Source of the DNA: Moniliella sp. 'wahieum'
Lineage: Eukaryota > Basidiomycota > Moniliellomycetes > Moniliellales > Moniliellaceae
Assembly (NCBI GenBank): GCA_003971905.1
Contig: RSEE01000123.1
Coordinates: 1 to 64,000 of the forward strand
Direction: 5' to 3'
Length of the DNA stretch: 64,000 bases
In this document: positions 51,013-63,114 of the stretch, one piece after another
Layout: every line of letters begins with the position of its first letter
Position numbering within the stretch: position 1 is the stretch's first letter
Position numbers and translations under genes: made by a program
Notes under the pieces: generated by a model
What the model saw: the letters and a program-made list of their open reading frames with translations, nothing else
Database searches by the model: none
Told to the model about the DNA's origin: nothing

Positions 51013-52519
51013 CTAGATCGGTGGTTGTGGTGGCAAAAACGACGCGCTCGGTTCGTTCTGTTGGTGCAACACTTGCATCCGTTCCATCTGGGCACGCGCC
51101 AATTGGTCGCCAACGCGCGCGCACGGGCCAACGCCATACTTGGGTCTACTGCTTCTGTTTTCTCTTCTCCTTCTTTCTTGCTCTTTTCTCTTGCTCTTGC
51201 TCTTGCTCTTCTCTTGCTCTTGCTCTTGCTCTTTCTCTTTGTCTTGCATTTGCTCTTGCTCTTGCTCGTTCGGCTGGGCATGCGGGACCGTCAGACTGAG
51301 GCGTGTGACGGTCGGGCGGAGCCTTGGTCTTCTTCTGTCCTCCCCCTTTGGCTCCTCGCGTTCTGCTGAAGTCTCTACCCCATTCGTTCTCTGCTTCGGC
51401 ACAGCAAGGCGGGGCATCGAACGTGGCTGCCCCCTCCTCATCCGTCGGTCGTTGGAGCACGGTGTTCGTCCGCAAACCAATCCCGTCCGTCAGGCCAGTC
51501 GGGCCAGTCTACCAGCATAGGATCGGGCACGGGGCGACCGGACCAAGGTCGCCTACCGCATCCACCGGTTCGTCGCCGTTGGGAGAAAGAAGGAGGGCAG
51601 GTAGGCCCGTTGACACGGCGGTTGGCGATGGGGGTGGTACGGCACGCTGATCCAATCGGACCTCGAGGTGGTGTAGGAGCGCAGTAGCGTGCGACGTGCT
51701 TGGCAGGAACGTGGGTTGTGCTCGCTTGCCCCCAGCACGACGGCCCCAGGTGTCGGTGGTGAGGGGCGGGCGGCGGGAGGGAGGGACGGGCGTCGTCGTT
51801 CCGGGCGGCGCGGGGCGAGCGGTGAGGGAGGCATGAGAAGCATGGGAGGCATGGGAGGCATGAGAGGCACGGGACCGATGCAGGGAGGAGGCCACACAGG
51901 CGGAGGAGGCAGAGATGGAGGAAGAGGAAAGAGCGGTGGTGGGCGGCGACGGCTTCGACGGAGCGTTGGACGTGGGAGGCACTGCGTACGATGAGGTGGC
52001 GTGTGGCCTGGCGCGGGCGGAAGGGGGGGGTGGCGCTGGTGCGTTTGGAGGTGGGGGGCGAGAGGCGAGGCGGGAGGAGGGGGCGGTGGAGGCGGCCGAG
52101 TCGAGGGAGGCGAGGCTGAGGAAGCCGGTTTCGGACGAGAGGAGTGGAGGACTGGGAGGTGGTGGAGAAGAGGCTGGAGATGCTCTGGCGCGTGTGCTGG
52201 GGCGGGGGCGGGTGTGGGGGCGGCGGCGGCGGCGGCGGCGGGGCAGGGGGGGCTGGGGGGGGGGGGGCGGGGAGCGGCGGCGGGAGGGCGGGAGGGGGGG
52301 GGGGCGGCGGGGGCGGCGGGGGCGGCGGGGGGTCGGCGGCGCGGGCGGTGTCGGAGCTGGACTCGGAGGAGCGGAGGGGGGGTGTGGGGGCGCGGGTGGA
52401 TGCGGTGCTGCGGGGGTGGGTGCCGTGGATGCGGCGATTTCGGCGCGGATGGCAGCCCACTCGGAGTGGGAGGCGATTGGCTGCGCCCCTGCCCGCGCCG
52501 GACGACGGAAGCGGCCCAT
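51013..52519 (-). CDS. Pro-rich then Lys/Glu-rich protein of unknown function
   Basis: No domain is recognised. The probable start at 52519 (MGRFRRPARAGAQPIASHSEWAAIRAEIAASTAP) looks like a real N-terminus before a long run of Pro/Ala. The poly-Pro region (52440-52200) comes from GGCGGCGG/GGGGGG repeats on the plus strand. After a frame change a Ser/Ala-rich part follows (SSETGFLSLASLDSAASTAPSSRL, about 52140-52070). At 51840 there is a small SHASHASHAS repeat. Near 51270-51180 a CTCTTG-type repeat encodes alternating EQ and KS pairs (EQEQEQEKSKSKSK). The C-terminal part reads RVGDQLARAQMERMQVLHQQ. Poly-Pro followed by a charged coiled-coil-like part could fit an actin or RNA-processing factor, but nothing specific supports either. 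Coding may extend to about 50100. Confidence 0.42.
51177..51272. repeat. (CTCTTG)n imperfect hexanucleotide repeat
   Basis: TCTTGC/TTGCTC units recur about a dozen times with interruptions, and on the minus strand encode alternating Gln-Glu and Lys-Ser pairs. Confidence 0.85.
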
Positions 52520-53823
52520 CTGCTGCAGTGCAAGCACAGCCGAGCCGCAGCGCGTCTCGTGGCCCCGCACACTCTATTGGGCGGTGTGGGTGGTAGCGCA
52601 GACGCAACTCGACGTGCAGGGCGTGTGCTTGTTTGCTTGCTGTCTGCGCGCCTGTCTGCATCAAGCTTTCAAGCGCGCAAGGCAGTCCAGCACCGCAGTG
52701 GCCGCGCACACCTGCCTGCACCGCGCACATGCCAATCCAGCCCACACACGCAGCGAAGCGCAAGCGCACGCCCCACACACAACAAACACATAACGCATCC
52801 ATCCCACGCAGGCCAGTGCGCCCCGGCTGCCCGCCATGCCGGCCGCAACCCTGATGGCTCAGACCCCCGCCCACAGCAGCGCCCGCGCATCCCCCCTGCG
52901 TCCCCTGCACCCCTCGTCCGCCTCGCCTCCCCCCGCTGCCACTGCCCCGTGCGGCATGCACACACTTCGGATGCGCTGCCTCTGTCCAGCTACGGCTTGG
53001 GCCGTGAGAATCTCTCTACAACAGCGGCAGACCGCACTAACAGAGGACGCGCTGACATGCCCCCACCAACGCTCGTGTTCGTTTGCCACTGACTACTGCA
53101 ACTACTACTACTACCCCAACCCCCAACCCCCATCTCCGCCCAGCCACCCCGCCTCTCCTGCCGACGGCCAAAGGACAGTGGCGGCGACTCCAACGGACAA
53201 AACCCAGAGCACCCATCTGTAGACGCAGGCCATACAGCACAGACAGCGATTGCGCTATTGCCCGCAGTGTCTGCCAACGGAACGCAGACGATCTCAGAGA
53301 TCTGATCTCACCATGTCACATCTCATCGATGAAAACCCATCCTTCATGCATCATGCATCATGCACATCCGTCCCCTCGCATCCCCCGCATCCCCCCGCAC
53401 CCCCCCCGCATCCGCACAACCCCACAACCGCGATGGTCGGGGCAGGCACGGACAGGCACTGGTAAGTCCAAGCAGGTACACGCACAGGCAATACACAGCC
53501 GAGAACCACACAGTCCCGCTGTTGTGGTACGGTTGGTCATGATTTGCAAATGGCCAAAATTATCGCTTGGCCACTGCCAATGGAAACAAAGGAATGCCAA
53601 CCACACCTCGCACTCTGCTGCGGCAGCTGCTCGGAGCAGCAGCGTTAAGTTGAGCGCTAAGCGTTCGATTGGCGTTCAACGAAACGGCGGGTGTCCGGCC
53701 GGGCAGCCAAACGAAGGAAGGGTACTGAGTACACGCTGCCTCCTGCGCTGTGCGTGCCACAGATATACCACAGTGCGGGGAAGACAGGCTACACTGCCCC
53801 GCACTCGCATCGTAGGCGATGCC

Positions 53824-53870
53824 TGTGACATGTGACATGTCATGTGATGTGATGCGATGCGATGCGATGT
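53824..53870. repeat. TGTGACATGTGACATG array running into (GATGC)n
   Basis: Overlapping GTGACATG units merge into four GATGC-type copies. It is the plus-strand complement of the GTCACATG clusters seen elsewhere. Confidence 0.75.
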
Positions 53871-54612
53871 AGGTGATTGCCTGCGTGGCACCTAAACTCC
53901 GCTGGCGATTGCACGTGCACCATTCATATTCACCTTCCATTACTGTAGTAAACTTCAGCTCCCCCCTGCTGCTCGTATCTGTCGCCGAGCTCCGAACGGC
54001 TCGGGGCTACTGGATGCGGGTCTGCGTGCTCGGCCTCTGTGTTCCGCTCGGTGCACAACCCCCGTGCGCCGTCTCGATCCTTCGCCACACGCATCACATC
54101 GACTCGGTTAGATCTGCGAAGCACACCATCGCACCGCCCAGCCAGCGGCCGTCGTTAGTGTGGATCTGATGAACCCCCCCGACTGAAAGCTCTGTTCCGA
54201 TCGTCGTTTTTGTCGCTCCCGTACGCCGTACGCCGTACACCGTACGCTACCTCGCGTCCTGGTTCGTACGCTTGGTACCGCGCAACGCTCACCGTACCCT
54301 GAGGCCTGAGGGAGGCGTACGGCGTGCGCGTGACCAAAGCCCTCCGAAAACGCGTGTGGAAGAGGGAACTGCATTACTAGTTACTGCCTCGGTCTGCGGG
54401 TCGGGCGACTGGATACTACGCGTACCGTATAGCACAAGGTGCTTGTCGTTCCTAGTTCCTAGTTACTACTTGGAATGCCATTCTTGGTCACTACGTCCGG
54501 CCCAAGCGAGAGATATGCGCGACGGTGGGTACTAATGGCAGTACCCGCGCCAAGAAAGAAAAAGAGCAGGGCTAGGCAAGTCTCTCGGCCGCAACCACGG
54601 AGCAGAGCCACC

Positions 54613-54640
54613 GGCCCCCGGGCCCCCGGGCCCCCGGGCC
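54613..54640. repeat. (GGCCCCCG)n tandem, about 3.5 copies
   Basis: An 8-base unit is repeated head to tail, each joint forming CCCGGG. Confidence 0.9.
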
Positions 54641-55805
54641 AACGAAACCCTGGCCTAGCCCACTAACCCACTCACCCTGGCACTCCACGCATCAAGCGTA
54701 AAGCTTAAGGCTTCACCACTGCACGGCCCACATCGCTGTAACCTGTAACCTACTTACAATGGGTCTCGCTCCGCCTGCACGAGGAAACGAGAGGAGCAAA
54801 GCAGAAGAGAGCAGAGGAGAGGAGCGATCCATTCGTGCACACACCAAACCAAACAGACCCATCACGTCTCTCTAAGGGGCGGGGGCGCAGGGGGGCAGGG
54901 CCAAGGGGGGTAAAGGGTAAAGGGTAAAAGGTAAAGAGGAAAGAGTAAAGAGTAAAGAATAAAGAGGAAAGAGTAAAGGGGCAGGGCAAGGGCAGGGCTA
55001 AGGCGAGGGCGAGGGGACAGAGCCGGGGAAAGCAAAAGAGAGAGACAGAGAGAGACAGAGAGTGAGGGGGGGAGGAGGAGGGGGGGAGGAACCCATCCGC
55101 TGTATAGTTGGTTGGGGGGGCGTCATTCGCCACCGTGCAGAATAGGTAAGGCGAGCGTAGCGAGAGAGAGGGCGAGGGCGGGAGAGAGGCTGGGCAAAAC
55201 GGAGGAAGGAAGGAAGGAAAATGAAAAGGAAAAGGAAAGGAGGAAGGGAAGGAAGGGGAGGGGAGGCAGGCTGACGATCTGGGGTCCAAGGCGCATGGAC
55301 GAGGGAAAGTAGGGTGGGGGGTCCGGCAGATCGGCAGCTCGGCAGATCGGGCACGACGGAACGGTGGCGGTGGGTGTGGTGCGGGTCCGTGGGAGCATGC
55401 TGGGCGCAGAGTCAGGCTTCAAGCTTCAAGCTCAGGCCCAGGAGCCGAAGGAACGTGCCATGGTGCCATGGTGCCACGGTGCCACGGGGGCCGGAACCAA
55501 GAACCGAGGAACGAGGAACAAAAGGACCGAGAGACGGAAGGGCGAGGCGCAAGATGCGAGGACGTAAAGGAGGAAACGAAGGGGAGGCAGCAAGGCAGGG
55601 GTGGGGGGGGGGGGTGGAATACAGTAAAAAAGAAAAGCTGGAGCGTGGACAAGAAGGGCGCGATGACGAGGGCGTCGGAGGGAGGAGGCGGGGGGGCAAG
55701 GGTGAGAGGTGGTCGATTAGCCCCCAGCTGGGCGGGTCAGTCAAGTGCTCGGACAAGGGTCAAACTGGCAAGGTGGACGAGGTGTAGGGGGGGAGAGGGA
55801 GGAGG

Positions 55806-55869
55806 CGATGGTGATGGTGATGGTGATGGTGATGGTGATGGTGATGGCAATGGCAATGGCAATGGCAAT
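55806..55869. repeat. (GATGGT)n followed by (GGCAAT)n hexamer array
   Basis: About seven GATGGT units pass directly into about four GGCAAT units, 95 bases downstream of the CDC24 stop. Confidence 0.92.
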
Positions 55870-55962
55870 GGGGTGGGAAGACGAGGAGATGAACGAAGGC
55901 GAGGCAAGGCAAGGCGAGGCGAGCGGCACTGGTGCTGGAGCAGCAGCCGGCACGCCATCCGT

Positions 55963-58900
55963 TTATGCGCCACAGACAATCTCCAATTGATTCTGGTTGC
56001 CGCGGGCGGCATCAAAGGCGAGCGAGACATCTTCATCGTTGTTCATCGCGACCAGATCGCCATCTTCATCCACATATTTGAGCCGCAACCCGCTCTCGGG
56101 CACCGCCGTCGGACCAATACACAACCGTACCGTCCACCACCTTGGCGTACAAATCCCCAAACCCAATCGACGCCAACACGACCTGCACCAACGTGTCCTC
56201 CTCCATCCCGTACCGCAGCACCACCCGAATCACGTTGCCCCCCCCCCGCGGCGAACGCCGACGCCGACGCCGACGCCGACATGGACGTAGACGCAGACGT
56301 AGACGACGCCGAGGCAGGCGGGGGCGAGCGCACTTCCGTCCACCCCGTTGGCGTGCTCCAATCGACCATCGACGACGACAAGCTCATTGCCTGAGCCTCC
56401 TCTGACTGGCCCGAGGATCGGATCGAGTCAAACGTCGAGCCGCTGACGGGGCGCGGGCGCGCCGCCGAACCCAACAACGGTGGCGACGATAGTCCCCCAG
56501 CTAAGGTGGGCGTAGGAGGCGCGGTGGTGGTACGGCTCATGGCTGTGCCGCCGCTGCCAACCGAGGCGGCCGAACCGTGCACGGCCCGCACCGCCGCCGC
56601 ATGCGGTTGGCTTGGGGCGCGGGTATGGGTATGTGGCTGGGCCTGCCTGGGCCTGGGCATAGGCCTGGGCATGGGCCTGTGCATGGTGGGCATGGGCATG
56701 GGGGCCTACCGCTCCGGGTGGGGGGCCGGACCCGAGCCACGCGTGTAGGACGCTTGCATGGACCCAGGCAGGTGGAAGAATTGCGGGTTGGAGGTACTGC
56801 GGGAGCGGAGGTGGCCTTCCTCGGGGGCGGGGGGGGGAAATGGGCAGGCCGGGCGCGACCATGCCAGCGCGAGCGGCCAAGGCCGGAGGGAAGGGTAAAA
56901 GCCGGGTCGTCCGAGGGGCGGGTACGCGGTGCGCCATGCGACCACGGTCTTGGCGAAGCCGAAACAGGGGGCACAGGAGGCGCTTGGCTGCCCGCCGGAC
57001 GCGCAGGCATCGTAGCGTGCCCGCGGCTCGAGAGCGCATGGGCAAAGCCAGTGGGATCGTCGGCCGTGTTGGACCGTTGCCGGGGGTCGCAGCGGGCGTC
57101 GCTGTCGGAGGCAAGTTGAGCGGGACCACGTCGGTCGGGGTCATGCGACCGTAATGCCCCAAGGGTGTGGAGCGGGAAAAGAAGTTGGGCGACGAGACGG
57201 CTTCGTGCCGCAGACCCTCGACAGCGTCGGCATGTACCTCTTCGTTACCCTCGTCCGGACGGGAGGTGGAGTGCACCAGAGGGAAGTACCCGCCATGCTC
57301 CGTCACGGGCGTGCCGGGAAGAGCGGGGTCGGAGTGGAAGCCAGCAACCGCGTCGCCCCATGCTCCCGCCCGGTGTGGCGGAGCGAGGCGGACCGGCATT
57401 GCCCGACGCATGCAACATCTGTGCCATCTGGAACTGGTGTCGCCGTGCTGCTACGTCCATCAGGCGATTGATCAGCGCACACAACGATCGCAGTTGTTCC
57501 TCGCTCCGGCACTGGAGGACAAACGATTCGTTTTCCGAGTCTGAACGCCAGACCACTTGCAAGTTCCAAGAGCCGAGTCCCATCAATGCGTTCGACTTGC
57601 CGTTCATAGGAACACACGAGATGACATTGTTGATAAAGATCCGCCCTTTCAGCTGGTACGTCATCTTCTTGCCTGCCGCCCCGTGCTTTGCCCGCCGGGG
57701 GAACTGCCGGTACTGGCGTGCAAGGCTTGCTTGGACGCTTTGCTGTTCTTCTTTCCCGACGCGGCCATGGGGAAATTTCCTTGCAGCAGAGAATGATCTT
57801 TCAAACACGTACACTCGATACTCGCGCTCCGAATCCCCCTTGAACACCATAAACTTGTCGTGGTAGTACAGTCCACCAAACGTGTGCACATTGTGCCCTT
57901 TCCAGTCCTCCACACTGGTTTCGAGTTCCTTGACGATCGGCACATTCTCCATCACCCGTGGGCTTCATTGACCCGGTCGGTAACGGTCTTGATACTTGCC
58001 AAGCCCTCTTTGAGCTCTTCCAAATTGGAGGCGTAGGGGGCGAGCGCTTGATGAGTTGTTCGAGAATCAAGGGGTAGCAGATGCGTTGGACGGGTTTGAT
58101 CAGATACGCCTGCAGCTCGTACCGGGCTGAGGAAGCAGCCATCTGCTCCAGGCAAGTTGCGCATCATCTGGGTAGCACGAAGCAGGCGCAAAGTCAGCGG
58201 CGGCGGGGAAAAGAAAAAGAGGAAAGAGACAAGAAAGGAGAGAGAGAGAGACGTACTCGAATCGTAGGCGCTTCTTGGGTCATAATTTTCAGTGCATGCT
58301 GATAATTGGCACACACAGGTCCATACACCTGCAGGTCCGACTGAAAGGAAGTAAAGACATGGCCAAAATGTTGTGCGTCGAGGGGCCGACGGGCATTCTC
58401 CTCAAGACGAATGAGGAAGCGGCGCTGAAAGTCAACCACCCGATCCAAGTTGCCAAACAGATGATGGAGTGTGTCGGCAGAGAGGGAGGACTTTGGTACA
58501 ACAGTTGGCAAATGCCTGCAGCGTTTCCAGGTCACGCACATAATTGCGCTCCGAAGTAAGCAGTTCCTTGACCACTGCCAAGCGCTCGTCACCGCCACTC
58601 TTTGCTTCGTCGGCGGCGGCGGCAGCCTGTTGGGCTTCACTGCCCTGAGGGTTTTGACTCTGGTCCTCTGGGAGCAAGCCACCGCGGGCCTCAATCATGT
58701 CGAGTAGCTTGCTGATCACATGCAATACCTTGACGAAGCCATTCGTGTCATCCACATAGAGTTGGGACACACTAAAGTTGTCTTCGCCCGTCAGTCCCAA
58801 TGGGCCTGGAGGCCAATGACAAACTGGGCGGCATAGCGCTTAGCTGTTGGTGGTTGCGCGGCATCACGTATCCTCCTGGCCACGGATCGCCCTGCTCGGG

Positions 58901-59573
58901 ACTGAGGTCGTGGATGTTGATCGGTTGGCGGGCGGGATGTGGTTGAAGATAACACAGAGCGGGATGGCGAGGCGAAAGACGCCCAGAGTTGGGACACGGG
59001 ATCGCGCACGTTGCCCACCCGCTCTCGACGCCGTCCATCTCGCTGGACTGTACGTCGCCGCCAAGAAAGGCAGGGCCAAAGCCATCGAGGCGCCACAGAC
59101 GGTCGAGCGTGGTGAGGCAGACCTGGTAGAGGGAAACGGCGCTGGGCGGCGGCTTGGGCGCCTGCGGACGGCCCGACGCATCCTTGATGAGATGGAGCCA
59201 ATGCCGCCGTCGGCATCGGTGGTGGCCGGCGGCGAGGGCATCGGGGTGGGGGGCAGGGGCGGGACGAGGCTGCCGGACACCGAGTGGAGCGGGTGCTGGC
59301 CAGGGTGCTGGTGTGGTGGGAGGGGAGAGGGAGCCGGTTAAGGAGCTGGAGGAGAGCGTGGCGGAGCCCGAGGAGAGCGGGTGGGTGCGGAAGCCGAGCA
59401 CGGCTGCGCCTGGGCGGCGCCCTGGGGGGTGGGGGGGCATTGGGGCTGGGGCTGGGGAGGGAGGCAAAGTGGGCGGGGGGAAGTAGGAGGGAGGGGCTGA
59501 GGGCGGTGGGGGAAGTGTCGAGGGCGGTGTTGGTGACCGACTGCTTGCGGCGGGGCAAGAAGGAGGCAGCCAT
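55963..59573 (-). CDS. CDC24: Cdc24-type Rho guanine-nucleotide exchange factor for Cdc42
   Basis: Cdc24 activates Cdc42 at polarity sites. The ATG at 59573 starts MAASFLPRRKQSVTNTALDT and a Pro/Ser-rich leader. The N-terminal CH-like region reads SLYQVCLTTLDRLWRLDGFGPAF, DPVSQLWASFRLAIPLCVIFNHIPPA and VSQLYVDDTNGFVKVLHVISKLLDMI. The DH domain follows (RLAVVKELLTSERNYVRDLETLQAF; LSADTLHHLFGNLDRVVDFQRRFLIRLEE; YELQAYLIKPVQRICYPLILEQLIK). The PH domain includes FGGLYYHDKFMVFKGDSEREYRVYVFE and LQCRSEEQLRSLCALINRL. The C-terminus is a PB1 domain with the acidic motif LKYVDEDGDLVAMNNDEDV, the surface that binds the Bem1 scaffold. All domains are in the fungal Cdc24 order. An intron is likely near 58255-58170. 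Frame changes are frequent, including near 58800, 58440, 58060, 57950 and 56100, and in the linker before PB1. Confidence 0.93.
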
Positions 59574-62500
59574 GGTGGGGGCGGGGGAGACGCGCGCTCC
59601 GGATGGCGGGGAGCGGGCGGGGGGGGGCGGAGGACGAGGGGAGGGGGGGCAAGGCGAGGGAGATTGGTGGTGGCGGGAGCGGCGCGGCGAGGCGAGGTGC
59701 CTGGGCCGCGGCGGCGAGTGTGGGCTGGTGCGGGCGGGTGCGGGCGGGTGCAGGCAAGTGCGGGGGGTGGGGCACTGCATGTGCGCCGTGTGGAGCGGCG
59801 TGTGACGCATATCACACGGCGGGAGCCACAAGGGGGCACTAGGGTTGGGGGGGCCGCGGCGCACTGGCCCCGTGCAGGCGCGGTGGGGTGGGGGGGTGAG
59901 CTGGGAGTGGGGCGCGGCAGGCGGCTGGCGGCGGGCAGGGCGCGTGTGCGGGGGGGTGCGCTCAGCCTGGCCGGAGGGGAGCCACGCCGCAGCGGCAGGC
60001 GTGCTTCGTGGCCCGCATGCGGCAGGCACAGGCACTAGCACGCGCTGAGCTCACCCATGGGGCTCGTGGCGGTTCCCTCTGGGTGCGCTGGCAGCATTCA
60101 GGGGCATGGCTGATAGAGTCGCACCCAGGCCGAGGGCAGCCACGCCAGCGCCATCGGCCTTGTCTCGTCAGCTCCAGGCCAAGATGGGGCAAGCTGAGCC
60201 GGGGCGCACAACCCATGCCAGCCCGCCGCCCCACCCCTTTTCTCTGCCCCCTTTTCTGCCCTCGCGCCTCTGCGTGCCCCCGGCCTGCTCTCACCCAGCC
60301 ACCTGAATATCTGAATGCTCCCTGCGAACAAACTGCAATTGCAACTTTGGATGTGGATCTCGCCGGCCTGAAAGCTCAACTTGGCGCTGGCTGAATGCTG
60401 AATCTTAATCAGCACTCGTTACCCGCGTTGTACGTTCATCCGCGCCGGAGCACCCTCTCATCATCCCCGATCGGGCGTCTGCTCCCGAGCCTGGCGCCTC
60501 CGGTGGCTCCGGCGTGCTCGCTGCGTCGATCCAGTAGCAACATCGATGAGTAACCGAGTAGTGCGCCCCACTGGTCAACGCCCAGCGTTAGCTCAGCATC
60601 ACGCGCACCAGTACGCAGTGCAGACAGACGCTGCGCTTGCCACGGTCTGCACCGCTCACCGCTCACCCCACCCGCCCTGCGCGTACGTACAACTCCGGTC
60701 CGGCGCAGCCGCCTCGGCTCGCCACCCCCAAATTCCCATCTCGCTAAACACCGGACATGGGTAACCAGTAACTACTAAGCGCCTCTCTTGCTCACCTGAG
60801 GCCACCTCCCATGTCAGGTCACCTGCCCACCTCCCGCAATCACCCGCAGGACCTGGCTTGCGTAGATGCATCTGGTACCGCACCCATCGTTTTCTCCGAC
60901 AACCTCGTTTATCCTGCGCTTTGCTCCCGCCCCCTTCCTCCCGAGCTGGGAAACAAATTGGACACGCCAACTTGCTGGCTACCACACTTGAAGCTTGAAG
61001 CTTGAAGCTTGAAAGTTGATTATTGAACTCGCCGGTGATATTATGTTGTCTCTCCAGTGGAAGGGTTCCAGGGTGGAACGGTGGCTGCGGTGGCGACGGC
61101 GGCTACGGTGGCGACGGTGGCGAAGGTGGCGACGCAGCGCCATGCTGGCCGGGCCGTAGGCCCGGTGGTCCTCCTCGCTGTATACAAATCGGGGGGATCA
61201 AGACGAGTAGCATGTAACACGACAGGAGTGTATTCTCAAGGATATATCGTTGGTAGTGCAGATAGTCCTATGCTAACGCGCAATGGCTAGTAGGAAGGCG
61301 ACGAAGGAAAAGAACTGTCGGTTTGCCTCACAACTAGGACCGTGATACTCATAATCATCGGTGTGTAAGAAAAGACACGCAACAGCACCAGCAAAAACGG
61401 TTGGCTGTGTATTAGTGTAGGCACCAACGACTGCCACAGACACAAGCCAGTGACAACAATACACGGACAAAAAAATCTACAGTTTGAGTTGGCTATATCA
61501 CAAAGGACGCGAGTACGTGAGTGATCTCGCTTGGCGAGATGATGGCTCTCGCCACATTAGTGGCAAAACCAGCTAACATCTATCGCTTCTGTTTTTGTGC
61601 AAAGTGGAATCCAAATGAGAGCAGAAAAGCAGAGCTCCGACGATGGGCACAGCAGATTGTGTAGAAAGCTGTTGTGGCCACGGGTCAGAGGGCCACAGCC
61701 TCCTCCAAGGTCGCATCGATCTTGTTCCACACGCTGACACCATACCACAGTTGGATCTAACGTTTTTGCCATGGCAGAGAAAAGCGTCACGGCAGCTGAA
61801 GCTTCTCTTATTTTGGAGTACCCTTGCTGTTCCCGTGTTAATTGCCACAGCGTTTTGGTGTGACTTCAACTAGTCGCTTCCCACGCTGCCAAGGTGTCAG
61901 TGGCACAAGGAAAGGATACGGCGCGGCTGCAGCGGAAAGAGAGAAGAGGACTTGTTGTAACCTGTGTGGATTAGGACACTTACGGGCGTTATACCGCCGT
62001 CACTCGAGTTGATGGAGTCTTTGCATGTGCGCCAAAACGTGCGTTGTTGTGTGATGGCGGCAAAGGCTTATCTGGAAAATGGTCAATCATAGTGATCTCT
62101 TTTCGGCTCCACCGCCTTCTCGTCTTGTTCGCATCCACACTCGACAGCCCCAAACAGCCCAGGCTTTTCGCAGGCCGGTTGGAACGGAGTAACACACCTC
62201 GGGTCATTCATGCAAACGAGACCTGTGCGCACTATGCAAATCGTTGGTTCTCATGCACGAAGAAAAAAGAGCTTTTGTAGGCGGACCCACTGCACGCTAT
62301 GCACTGCAGTACAGAGAAGCCAGAAATGAGGCAAAAGATGGCTGCGCTTCGTGCCGATAACCTTTCCTATTGATAGGTTGATACGAGATACGTGCTGCGA
62401 TCGCGCTCTTCGCACTGCATTTCAGCGTCTCCAGCCGACTCCGAGACGCCAACAGGACACGTATACCCTTGGATGAAGCCGTGTCGTATGCATTTTTGGG

Positions 62501-62602
62501 AACAAGGTGTGTGGGTATGGGTGTGAGTGTGCACGTTCTTGAATCTGGCGACCGGGTTTTGCCCATGCGAGAGAGAGTGTTAAACGTCGGAAGAGTATAC
62601 GC
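59574..62602. other. CDC24 promoter and unassigned lower-GC DNA
   Basis: The first 700 bases are very GC-rich with Arg/Gly shadows. A TTGAAGC tandem lies at 60986-61014 and GGTGGCGAC-type repeats at 61080-61135. From 61200 GC content drops. Short open frames on both strands look protein-like in places, for example the minus-strand NTQPTVFAGAVACLFLHTDD near 61400, but no family is recognised. Confidence 0.4.
60986..61014. repeat. (TTGAAGC)n tandem, about four copies
   Basis: A 7-base unit TTGAAGC is repeated head to tail, forming AAGCTTGAAGCTT; related to the arrays at 22195 and 23206. Confidence 0.9.
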
Positions 62603-63114
62603 ATGATTTTCATTCAGATCCGATTGGTCTCATCCGTCAAACGGCCTCTGCCACTTCACACGGTAGTCGGCATCGTACGCTTGAACTTGCTCCCCATTGC
62701 GGTTCCTTGCCTGTCACCAGGATCGATCCATGGAAACGACTGCACATTCCTACCACGAAGTAATGGGGTGCCCCACAGCTGGACCATCGATTGTGGAATA
62801 TTGCCGCGAAAAGCGCGTGTGAATTGGCTGGCTCCTCATGTGAATGCATGCGATCAAGATGGACTACGTAAGGGGATAGGTGGAAGCACTTGACTCGGGA
62901 ACGGTTAGCGAAAAAGATTGGAATCGAGGGCAGGGTTGGAGCCCAAATTGAATTGATTCGCCCGGGAGCTCTTCGAGACACGTATCCGTTCTGTGATAGA
63001 GACGAGAATCATGTAGTAGCCAGCGCCAACGTACCAGCCAATCTCTGGCACCTGTCTTGGACGCTCACAGTTATATGCTCAACCGCATTGGGATCCGTCA
63101 TACTCGATAGATAG
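62603..63114 (+). CDS. Possible gene of unknown function (about 170 residues)
   Basis: Two overlapping plus-strand frames join by a minus-one shift near 62890, the direction seen in the conserved genes. The joined translation starts MIFIQIRLVSSVKRPLPLHT and includes PCLSPGSIHGNDCTFLPRS, NWLAPHVNACDQDGLRKGIG and LTRERLAKKIGIEGRVGAQI. It ends LTVICSTALGSVILDR. Composition is balanced and unlike the GC-driven shadow frames. No domain is recognised. The minus strand of the same DNA also has a long open stretch (SRVKCFHLSPYVVHLDRM), so strand choice is uncertain. Confidence 0.28.

Larger units (their letters stand above)
52520..55962. other. Intergenic, about 3.4 kb, rich in simple repeats
   Basis: No gene is recognised. 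Repeats include a GTGACATGTGACATGTCATGTGATG array running into GATGC copies (53824-53870), GTACGCCGTACGCCGTACACCGTACG (about 54222-54246), an 8-base GGCCCCCG tandem (54613-54640), an AGTAAAGAGTAAAG tract (54905-54980), TGCCATGGTGCCATGGTGCC (55457-55480) and the hexamer array 55806-55869. Confidence 0.55.

Noticed and set aside
51915-53092. Gly/Arg-rich plus-strand frames of 290-363 codons
   Set aside because: They come from GGCGGCGG and poly-G repeats opposite the Pro-rich protein and have no domain.
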